Shown: positions 7,082 through 15,436 of the stretch, one piece after another
How positions within the stretch are numbered: the stretch's first letter is position 1
How the letters are laid out: every line of letters begins with the position of its first letter
IMG/VR virus record: IMGVR_UViG_3300017781_000053
Coordinates: 1-35,010 of that record
Direction: 5' to 3' (one strand)
DNA length: 35,010 nucleotides
DNA from: a virus
Translations under genes and position numbers: made by a program
Notes under the pieces: generated by a model
Told to the model about the DNA's origin: nothing
The model's database searches: none
What the model saw: the letters and a program-made list of their open reading frames with translations, nothing else

Positions 7082-7273
7082 ATGAACGGTATATCTCAAG
7101 ACGATGTGAGTGCGATCAAGCATATTAACTTTGTGACAAACAATTCACACAACCTCATCACCGAATTATATGAAGACTTAATGGAGAGGGATCATCAAGA
7201 AGCAAAAGCTAAGGCACAAAAAGTTTGTAAACTTATGGCTGATTTAATTCAGTCATTATCTGATGAAGTTTAA
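7082..7273 (+). CDS. Small helical protein, 63 residues, with own promoter
   Basis: The product reads as two or three amphipathic helices (DDVSAIKHINFVTNNSHNLITELYEDLMERD and HQEAKAKAQKVCKLMADLIQSLSDEV) with no membrane segment. I do not recognise it. A clear Bacteroidota-type promoter at 7031-7061 and an A8 leader precede the ATG, so it may be expressed independently of the operon, as small early host-modulating phage genes often are; that role is only a guess. Its stop codon TAA (7271-7273) overlaps the stop of the giant - strand gene (7270-7272), making a tail-to-tail junction with no gap. Confidence 0.65.
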   Translation: MNGISQDDVSAIKHINFVTNNSHNLITELYEDLMERDHQEAKAKAQKVCKLMADLIQSLSDEV

Positions 7274-10200
7274 TTCCTTGTTCTTTTTTCTCTAGGAGCT
7301 CTCTTTCTCGTTTCTCTAGGAGCTCTCTTTTCTCTAGGAGCTCTCTTTTCTCTAGTATTTTTATTTAATTCCTCTAACATCTTAGCTCTTTTACTTTCAT
7401 CGTTGTCAATAACATAATCAGAATATCCTAATGCCCTTAACCAATAACCATTAGTAGTTAAGTAATTACCAGCTTTATCTTTACCAGTGATTAATTGATT
7501 TACATTGTATACTAATTGTGTAGCTTTAGTAACTGGAACTAAAGATAGTTCTGCAATTGAACCAAACGCATCTAAAGCATATTGATCTTTTTTAGGGTTA
7601 TCTGGTTTAGCATTATTCCATCTACTCCATTTTCTATATATATTTTCTGTAAATTCTTGATAAGATATACCCCTAACATCTCCCGCATATGGCTTGTCTT
7701 GAACCATATCAGCTAAAGAAGTTACCAAGTCACCCACTAAAAATAATCCATTGATGTTCCCTAATACTGCAGCTCTTATTAAATCATACTCATCTTCATC
7801 ATCATAGTCTGTTAGTAAACCAGGTAGCCCTAAAGTTACATATTGAAATGTCATAGGCATTACAAAATGATACAACATTAAATTTCTCATGTTATCTATA
7901 AGCGAACCTTTACCTGCATTAGCTGCAGCAGTAAAAGGATTTTCTCCTTTAAATGTAGCTTTAGTAAATGCATTAATCTTTCGATAAAGTTGTCTTATAG
8001 CATATCTTTCTTTTCTTAAATATTGTTTTGGAGTTGTCTTAAACATATTTAAACTTCTCATTAAAGGATCTGATGTTTGGAAGAAATCTTTGTCTTGTAA
8101 GTCTTGAGACTGTTGTGTTCCCTTAGTATCTTTTTCAAATCTTTTTATAGCAAAATCTATAGCTTCTTGTTTAGTTGCTTTAGGGTTATTTTTTAAATAC
8201 CTTTCTTTGTAGTACATATAATTAGGCACACCACCTAAATATATTGCTCCAGCATCCCCAGCTCTAGAAAATGCTAGTGATATTCCCATTAAAGTTTCTT
8301 TTCCTAATCCAGGAATTAATTGTGGTAATTTAGATGAGCCTTCTGCATATGATTCAAGTGATTTTTCAAAAGAATTCGAATATCTATCTTTTAGATAAAT
8401 TGAGTTCTGATGAATTTCTTTCATAGAACCAAACACTCTTCCTGTAGCTAGTCCCTTGCCATAATAATACATCCAATTAGCCACACCTATATCACCCATA
8501 TAAGTGAAAAGGGACAATAACTGTTTTACTGCAATTACTGGAGACAGTGCTAATCTTGTTCCTAAAAATATATCATTCATTGCATTTACAAAAACCGCAC
8601 CTCTTCCACTGCTTATACCTCTTGTTGCAATTTTTTGTATTATTTCATTAATTAAAAAATTATAATCTTCTCCTTTAGTACTTCTTATAGCGTCTTGAAT
8701 TAAAGGATTTGTAAATATTTTATTTACATCTCTTACATTTTCTCCATATGCAGCAAAGTAGTTCATGTCTGTCAAATAACTATTTAGGACACTATTACCA
8801 CTCATAGGTCTTATAGGTTTATTACTTGCTTGTCTTCCTAATAAAGATGAGCTTCCTACATTAGTTTGATATATATTAGATGAACCTATTAAATCAACAT
8901 TGTCATTATCTTTTTCTGCAATACCTTCTCTATAAATACGACCACTATATAATTTGTTCCAAGGTAAATCTGTTCGGTATATATTTTTATATACATTATT
9001 ATATCTTTCATATATAGAAGGAAAAAATTCATTAGTCTGCCAGTCTGCCCATGCTTTTAATTCTGGAGACATGGACTCAGTCAATTCTTTCATTATTCTA
9101 TCTGCATCTGGACCAAATAATTTGTTGTCTGGATTTAAAAAAGATGCTCTATTCGCTGGATCTTTAAATTGATTATACAAATAGTAAGTCTGAGAATCTG
9201 ATAATGTTATTTGTTGGTTTAATCGCACTTGGTTTAAGTTTGATTTAGCTTTTCTTCTATTAATAATACCTTGAGCCTCTTGATATTTTTTTTCTGCAAC
9301 TTCAACTGCTTTTACATCTCTGTATATAACTTTACCATCTTTTGATTTTCTTCCTTCTCTTCCTATAAAAGTTTGCTTTGGCTTTTCCATTGATCGTATT
9401 TTTTGCCTTGCTATAACTTTTCTAACTCTATCTGGCACTGGAATACCTTTTATTTTTTTTGGACCTCCAAAAAGTTCAACATATTTCTCAGCCATAATTC
9501 TATTGTCTTCTAACTGATATTGCTTGTAAACCCTAGAAGACTCATTTAACTTTTCATAAACTAACTCTTGAGTCCTTCCCTCAAACATTAAACCAGGTAA
9601 ATTAGATATTGCATCCATTATGTTTTGCAAACTATCTCCTCTTCTCAGAAATCCAACAGTAGCATTTTTGACAACCTTTAATATTTTTGTAACAGCGAAA
9701 CGAGAATTTTGCTCTGCTTTTTCTTTTGCAATTTCTCTTTCATTTAATATTTTCTTTGCTTTAGCTATGGCTTCAGGATCGCTAAAGTCTAATTTTTCTC
9801 CAGTTATATCTTCATAGATATATTCATTACGAACCCTATACCCTTCACTTGCTTCTGCTATTTGATTATTTAATTCATTTCTTCCACTAGCAACTAAACT
9901 TTCTAAATTTGCTAGAACATTATCTAAAGATTCTACCTTACTAGCTTGATCAATCCCCATATACATGGAACTGTTTATCTCAATAGCCAATTGATAGTCG
10001 GCAACCTCATTGTTTTGTTCTTCTGTTAATTCAATTCCGTTTAACAGTTTGTCTATACGATTTTGTAGAAGAGCATTTCTTTCTCCTATGATTTCTGCTA
10101 ACTTATTTTTCTTTTCTTCTGCTCTTTCTTTACCTTTTAAATCTTTATCTACAACACTACTTAATACACCTTTTGCTTGTTTTAATAAAACATATTGTTT

Positions 10201-13200
10201 TATCCTGTCTATTCGTTTTCTTATAGTATTAGATATTTTATTAGCTTTAGACTTATTGTTTTCGACTTTTACATATTTGTCATATAATAGATTATCTATT
10301 TTATTTTCTAAAATTTCACTATTAATAGTATTAATTTCTTCTACAACTTCATTTACTATATTATCAATGTTTTTTTGAACTGCATTGATGTCTTTTAATT
10401 TTCGCATCAACTTTATAACCCTTGGTTTTTTATAAGCTATATCTGGTAAAGATTTTCTAACAAAAGATAATAGTGCTTGTTGAATAGCATACCTGTTTTT
10501 TACACCTTTAGTTCTTTGTTTCATTGCTTTCACAGCAGTGCTTATTCTTTCTCTTATATTTTGAGTTGGTCTACTTCCTAGAGCTTTTACTGTAGCAGAA
10601 ACTAACAAAGTCTGTAAATCTGATTGTGTAGCTTTTTCAGCAACATCTGAAACAAATTCCTTAGAATTATCTCTTTCGATGTTTTTTACATTTGTTTGTG
10701 TAAATTCTGGTTGTTCTTGTAAATACTCTAAAGTTCTATCTACTATTTGTGCTTTAGTTAATTTAGTTTTTCTATTTTTATTTGAAGCTTCTAGTTTGTT
10801 AAATTTTTTCATTACCTTATTATACAAGGCTTTTCCTTTTTTCAACCCTAAATTTAAAAATACTTTAGGCATGACTGGACTTACACCAGTAAAGACATCA
10901 GCTGTCTCAATAGCACTTTTAATTTCTTTACTTGTAACTCCTTTAATTCTTTTTAAATAATCTATTATAGCAACATCTGATCTTCCTGCATTCCTTTCAT
11001 TTATTATAATTTGTGCGTTAGATGAGGAATCATCAAACTGATATCTTTGATTTTTTGCATAAGGATTATAAAACCTATTGTTCTTTTTCAAATAATATCC
11101 AGTAGGCTGATTGTAATTGTATGCTCTTCTATCTCTAACCCTTCCTATTTCTACTGTAAAGCCTAAATCTTTTGCTCTAGCTCTAAATGTTTTTAAATCT
11201 CTTGGTTGTAATTTATTGTAATCAATAAAACCACTATCTTCCATAGCATAAAACTTACCTAAACTTTTTATGTCTTTTTGGTTTCTAGTTTCACTTATAT
11301 TTATCGATGTAGTATCTAGTGCTACAACATCTTGACTTGTTCCAAACGTAGGAAATACATTACTTTCTCTTGTTGGTGTTACTATTTTATTTGTAGAGGG
11401 ATCTTTAGTTATTTGATTCCATTGTGGTCTATTAGTTAGTATATTAACAATTGATTTTTGTGACTTATCTACCGTTTCTATTGCAAAAGGATAAGATTCA
11501 TGCTTATTGCTTTCAACAGCTTTTACCTTACTATCTACCTCAAGCATAGCATATACTTGCCCTCCCTTATCTCTGGCATTAAAACCATCTTTTAAAATAG
11601 GTTCGGTTAACATTTCAGATAATGCCTGAATCATATTTGCTTTAGATATTTTTAATGACTTTCCTTGATATTTGAAATATTTATTTTGAATACCTTCGCT
11701 AAATATGGTGCCAAATTGTTCAACTGCTTTTGGGTTTTTAATTATTTCTTCAGACATCAAGCCAATTAAAGTTTGAGCAAATAACTTTCTGTCATTAAAT
11801 GAACTGTTGTCTGCTCCTAAAGCTGTTTTTATTTTTTTTAGATTAGATTGAAAACTATCTGTTTTTTTTAATTTTAATTGTTTTCCTAAACCTGTTTTTG
11901 TAATCGTAACTTTATCAGTCTTTTTGTTTTTTTTCTCAACTATACTTTCAAAGTTGGCAGCTTCTATAATTGCTTTTTGAACTATTGGCTTTCTTAATTT
12001 TAATTTTCTATCAAGAGCAATAGAATTAAAAAAATCTAAAACTGCATTAGACATAGTCGTACTAGAAAGTAATTTATCATATGGTGCACTGGTTAGAGCC
12101 ATGTATATTTTACCCCCATTAGCATCAAAAGATTTATTTAATTTCTCTGCCATTTCTTTAGCACTATCTCTTGTAGCTGCCCAAAAATAATTATCATCAT
12201 GAAATTTTAATGTATAATATATACCTCCTTTACCTTCTACTAACTTTTGTCCATCTTTAAATATATTACCACTAAATGCACCATCTGGTTGATGCAGAAC
12301 TACTGTTTTTCCATTAAAGTCTTGTATAGGTCTGTCTCTAGTAATAAAATTTTTATCTTCAAGCAATTTAAATTTTCCTTTGTTTTTTAAATATTCAAAA
12401 CTTAATCCAGACTGTTCATCTACAAAATCAGCTTGAAACCTATTGTTTTCTTTTTCAATCTTTGTTTCAGAAGTAGATTCTGTGGTTTGTTCTTTACTAA
12501 CCTTCTTTTTAGTTGTTTTTTTCTTAGGAGTAGTTTTTTTTGTATCTGTACTTTCTGTTGTAGATTCTGTAGGTAATTGTGTTTCTATATCCTTTAATAC
12601 CTGTAAGTCTTCTGCTACAATTTCAGTTCCAGAAGTAACTTTGCCAGCAACTACATTCATAAATTGTACAATATCATTATCTGTTTTTGTAAATTCACTT
12701 ACATATTTGTCTAGTTTTAATAATTTAAGAATATCATTAATAAATTTTCTAACAACACCTTGTTCTTTAGGTTTTAATGATTTAAAACTACCAGCAATAA
12801 GTCCAAATAATTCTGCAACTTTTTCTTCACTTTGTACATTTTCATCATATGTACTGGCAAATTCATCTAAGTAAGCTTCCAAAGATTTAGTATTTCCTTC
12901 TTTATCTTTAATCTTTACTTTAGATAAAGCTTTTGAATTTTTTATACTAGAAATCATTTTCTTAGTTAATCCTTGCAGATTACTATTTATACCTAAGGTC
13001 TCTATTAAAACTGCATGTGCTACTTCGTGAGCAATAGTTGTTGTTGAGGCTTTAGACGCATTTATGTATATTGTTTTTTTATCTACATTATAATTACCTC
13101 TTGTATCTGTACCTGTTAAAAGCCTATAGGTGTCGGCATCCTCTACTATTTTTATTTTAACATTTGGTAAAACTTTAGCTAATGCTTTACCTGCTTTAAT

Positions 13201-15426
13201 TGCAGTATTAACTACCTTATTATAACCAGCTATTGCTTTTTCACCTACTATATTTTCAATTTTTTGATAATTACTTACATTATCTAAAACAGTTTCTTCT
13301 TTAACTTTTATTTTAACACCGTCATTAGATGTTTCAGTTGTTTCGGTAGATTCATTTCTTTTCATTGGCGAATCTTGTTCAATAGATTTTTCTTCTATTG
13401 CTTGAGATTCACTAATTAATTCATCTAATTTAGTTTGTACTTGCTCTGGCGAAGGATCAACCACTCCATCTTTTTCTAGTTCCGATATAGCATCTTTATC
13501 TGTAATTGTTGTTTTCTTAACTATTTTCTCTTTCGTTGTTTCCGTAACCTCATTTTTGTCGGTTTGTTCTTGCTGACTCTGATCGGTAACTCCCCCGGTG
13601 GTGTCTCCTTTTCCCATCTTTTGGCGATTTTCGGTAGATTCTTGTGCATCCAGGCTCTTTGTTTCTGACTTAAAAATGGCATCTGCTTTTGATTTAATTT
13701 GTTCTGGAGATGGATTTTCCACCCCTTCTTTTCTTAGCTCTTCAACAGCTCTTTCATCTAGAGTACCATTGTACTTTTCTACTATAGCTTTAATTTCTTT
13801 TTTAATTGCTTTATTTTTTAATTGATTAGATTCTAATTCTAGATTACCTATTTTAGAACGTTCTACTTCTAAATCAATTAATCTTTCTCTTTCAGGACCT
13901 GCCGGAACATTAGGATCAACTTCTAATGAAAAATTTGCTCTAGACCTAGCATCTGTAACGATTTTATTTCTAGCAGGATCATTTTTTATTTGTATACCTA
14001 ACTCTGAAGATGCTAATTGTTCTGGAGTCATGGTGTTTATTAAATTATCAACATATGATTGTGTAACCCTTTCACCATTAACTATGTATTTGGGAACAGT
14101 CAATAAGCCACCAGTAATAGAAATAGGAGCTGTAGATAATCCAGCTATACCTTCTAAAAATATATCTTTTTTATCCATTTCTTGTCCTGCCGCTACTCTT
14201 CCTAATGCCTCCCCTCCAGAACCTAAACCTCCTTCAATAGCAATAGCACCTGTAACACCTCCGATTTTTTTTGCTTGTATGTTTTTTACTCCCTTTGTAG
14301 CTTTTGCTAATTTTCCCGTACCTCCTTTTAACCCTATTCTTCCTACAGTACCCACAAAAGCCTTACTCATACCAAACGACAAAGCTTCTACAGCGGCAAT
14401 AGTCATACCTCTTGACAGTGCTCTGTTTTTTACATTATTCATTGTTGTTTGATTTTGCAATGTCTCTCTAACACCCTCTACTGTCATAGGAGTGCCTTCT
14501 TTTTTCATTTCTTCACTCAAAAACTCTGTAAAACTTATTCCAGTTTCAAGCGCTGCAGTGGCACCTCCAATCATACCAGATATTGCTCCACCTCCTGCGC
14601 CTACAAATCCCGCTATAGCAGAACCTATTGGAGTTCCGATTGAACCAGCAGCAGCACCAATTCCACCTCCTGCTAATGCACCTGTACCTGCACCAATTCC
14701 ACCAGCTAATGCTGGAGCTGGTTGTAACATTGAGACAATAGATTGAACTAATACAGCTGGAGCTATACTAAAATTATTCATTAATCCCATAGTTAAGCCT
14801 TTTAAACCTCCCCCATTTTCATCAGAAATTCGACTAAATTCTTTCATTTCATCACTTTCTGGCTGACTATTCATATAATTTACTGCATTGATATAGTCTT
14901 GTATATCTTCATCGGTTAAATTTCTAGGCTTAGAACTCATTAACCCTAAAAACTCATCAACACCTTGACCTTGTGCAACACCAGTTTCGCCCGCTCTATA
15001 TATATCACCAAAAAAATCTGTAAGAGGGTTTTTACCAAATGTCCTTTCTAATAATGTTGGAGCCTCTTGGGTATCCATAAAGTCTTCTCTTTCTACTTCT
15101 TGAACTACAGGTGTTATTTGTTGTTGTTGTTGTAACTCTTGTTCAGTAGGTTGGTCTAATGAAACTCTATTGTCGAATATATCGGTTTGTTGTCCTTGTG
15201 GATTAATATCTGTTTCTATAGAATCATCAACAGGAGAAGAAAAAAATTGATCCTGAAAATCTAAAAATGATTTTGTATAGAGTTTATCTTTATTTAAAGA
15301 GTTGTAGAGTTTTTTTTGTTTAGTAGAATCACTAAACTGTTTTACAAAGTCTTCAAAACTTTTAGTATATAATTTAGACTTATACAATTCATCGTATAGC
15401 TTTCTTAAAGATTCGTTTTGTGCCAT
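7270..15426 (-). CDS. Giant polyvalent internal virion (ejection) protein with metallopeptidase motif
   Basis: This 2718-residue protein is the last and largest of the structural operon and is probably packaged and injected with the DNA. Residues 8-61 hold two copies of a short helical motif containing KLYTKSF. A poly-Gln stretch is near 98-103. A Gly/Ala-rich hydrophobic region (about 222-296) could insert in membranes. Two related segments containing NPSPEQ and DPSPEQ lie at about 560-586 and 645-672. HEVAH (800-804), preceded by a beta strand (TIYINA), is a gluzincin-type zinc peptidase motif. The middle (about 1040-1350) resembles domains seen in large polyvalent proteins. The C-terminal part has long coiled helices and hydrophobic segments near LALSPVIAVKQLLSLF. 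The last 27 residues repeat RAPREK. No RNA polymerase DxDxD motif was found. It starts 10 bases after the upstream stop. Confidence 0.75.
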   Translation of the reverse strand: MAQNESLRKLYDELYKSKLYTKSFEDFVKQFSDSTKQKKLYNSLNKDKLYTKSFLDFQDQFFSSPVDDSIETDINPQGQQTDIFDNRVSLDQPTEQELQQQQQITPVVQEVEREDFMDTQEAPTLLERTFGKNPLTDFFGDIYRAGETGVAQGQGVDEFLGLMSSKPRNLTDEDIQDYINAVNYMNSQPESDEMKEFSRISDENGGGLKGLTMGLMNNFSIAPAVLVQSIVSMLQPAPALAGGIGAGTGALAGGGIGAAAGSIGTPIGSAIAGFVGAGGGAISGMIGGATAALETGISFTEFLSEEMKKEGTPMTVEGVRETLQNQTTMNNVKNRALSRGMTIAAVEALSFGMSKAFVGTVGRIGLKGGTGKLAKATKGVKNIQAKKIGGVTGAIAIEGGLGSGGEALGRVAAGQEMDKKDIFLEGIAGLSTAPISITGGLLTVPKYIVNGERVTQSYVDNLINTMTPEQLASSELGIQIKNDPARNKIVTDARSRANFSLEVDPNVPAGPERERLIDLEVERSKIGNLELESNQLKNKAIKKEIKAIVEKYNGTLDERAVEELRKEGVENPSPEQIKSKADAIFKSETKSLDAQESTENRQKMGKGDTTGGVTDQSQQEQTDKNEVTETTKEKIVKKTTITDKDAISELEKDGVVDPSPEQVQTKLDELISESQAIEEKSIEQDSPMKRNESTETTETSNDGVKIKVKEETVLDNVSNYQKIENIVGEKAIAGYNKVVNTAIKAGKALAKVLPNVKIKIVEDADTYRLLTGTDTRGNYNVDKKTIYINASKASTTTIAHEVAHAVLIETLGINSNLQGLTKKMISSIKNSKALSKVKIKDKEGNTKSLEAYLDEFASTYDENVQSEEKVAELFGLIAGSFKSLKPKEQGVVRKFINDILKLLKLDKYVSEFTKTDNDIVQFMNVVAGKVTSGTEIVAEDLQVLKDIETQLPTESTTESTDTKKTTPKKKTTKKKVSKEQTTESTSETKIEKENNRFQADFVDEQSGLSFEYLKNKGKFKLLEDKNFITRDRPIQDFNGKTVVLHQPDGAFSGNIFKDGQKLVEGKGGIYYTLKFHDDNYFWAATRDSAKEMAEKLNKSFDANGGKIYMALTSAPYDKLLSSTTMSNAVLDFFNSIALDRKLKLRKPIVQKAIIEAANFESIVEKKNKKTDKVTITKTGLGKQLKLKKTDSFQSNLKKIKTALGADNSSFNDRKLFAQTLIGLMSEEIIKNPKAVEQFGTIFSEGIQNKYFKYQGKSLKISKANMIQALSEMLTEPILKDGFNARDKGGQVYAMLEVDSKVKAVESNKHESYPFAIETVDKSQKSIVNILTNRPQWNQITKDPSTNKIVTPTRESNVFPTFGTSQDVVALDTTSINISETRNQKDIKSLGKFYAMEDSGFIDYNKLQPRDLKTFRARAKDLGFTVEIGRVRDRRAYNYNQPTGYYLKKNNRFYNPYAKNQRYQFDDSSSNAQIIINERNAGRSDVAIIDYLKRIKGVTSKEIKSAIETADVFTGVSPVMPKVFLNLGLKKGKALYNKVMKKFNKLEASNKNRKTKLTKAQIVDRTLEYLQEQPEFTQTNVKNIERDNSKEFVSDVAEKATQSDLQTLLVSATVKALGSRPTQNIRERISTAVKAMKQRTKGVKNRYAIQQALLSFVRKSLPDIAYKKPRVIKLMRKLKDINAVQKNIDNIVNEVVEEINTINSEILENKIDNLLYDKYVKVENNKSKANKISNTIRKRIDRIKQYVLLKQAKGVLSSVVDKDLKGKERAEEKKNKLAEIIGERNALLQNRIDKLLNGIELTEEQNNEVADYQLAIEINSSMYMGIDQASKVESLDNVLANLESLVASGRNELNNQIAEASEGYRVRNEYIYEDITGEKLDFSDPEAIAKAKKILNEREIAKEKAEQNSRFAVTKILKVVKNATVGFLRRGDSLQNIMDAISNLPGLMFEGRTQELVYEKLNESSRVYKQYQLEDNRIMAEKYVELFGGPKKIKGIPVPDRVRKVIARQKIRSMEKPKQTFIGREGRKSKDGKVIYRDVKAVEVAEKKYQEAQGIINRRKAKSNLNQVRLNQQITLSDSQTYYLYNQFKDPANRASFLNPDNKLFGPDADRIMKELTESMSPELKAWADWQTNEFFPSIYERYNNVYKNIYRTDLPWNKLYSGRIYREGIAEKDNDNVDLIGSSNIYQTNVGSSSLLGRQASNKPIRPMSGNSVLNSYLTDMNYFAAYGENVRDVNKIFTNPLIQDAIRSTKGEDYNFLINEIIQKIATRGISSGRGAVFVNAMNDIFLGTRLALSPVIAVKQLLSLFTYMGDIGVANWMYYYGKGLATGRVFGSMKEIHQNSIYLKDRYSNSFEKSLESYAEGSSKLPQLIPGLGKETLMGISLAFSRAGDAGAIYLGGVPNYMYYKERYLKNNPKATKQEAIDFAIKRFEKDTKGTQQSQDLQDKDFFQTSDPLMRSLNMFKTTPKQYLRKERYAIRQLYRKINAFTKATFKGENPFTAAANAGKGSLIDNMRNLMLYHFVMPMTFQYVTLGLPGLLTDYDDEDEYDLIRAAVLGNINGLFLVGDLVTSLADMVQDKPYAGDVRGISYQEFTENIYRKWSRWNNAKPDNPKKDQYALDAFGSIAELSLVPVTKATQLVYNVNQLITGKDKAGNYLTTNGYWLRALGYSDYVIDNDESKRAKMLEELNKNTREKRAPREKRAPRETRKRAPREKRTRN
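7289..7355. repeat. 18-bp tandem repeat coding for the basic tail of the giant protein
   Basis: TCTCTAGGAGCTCTCTTT occurs at 7289-7306, 7313-7330 and 7331-7348, with a partial copy at 7349-7355. Copies 2 and 3 are directly adjacent, and copy 1 is separated by 6 bases. On the - strand each unit encodes K-R-A-P-R-E, giving a repeated Arg/Lys-rich C-terminus. Each unit also contains the palindrome GAGCTC. Confidence 0.85.
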
Positions 15427-15436
15427 ATAAATTTCA

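Noticed and set aside
8954-14746. Several + strand open frames inside the giant - strand gene
   Set aside because: They are rich in Phe, Ser and Leu, as expected from the complement of Lys- and Glu-rich coding sequence, and have no motifs or leaders.
14160-14760. Ala/Pro-rich + strand frames opposite the Gly-rich segment of the giant protein
   Set aside because: They are the mirror image of the Gly/Ala-rich membrane-like segment and are explained by its codons.
7270-15426. Virion RNA polymerase inside the giant protein
   Set aside because: crAss-like phages carry a giant polymerase with a DxDxD catalytic loop. The only acidic run seen, DYDDEDEYD near the C-terminus, sits between hydrophobic segments and does not fit.
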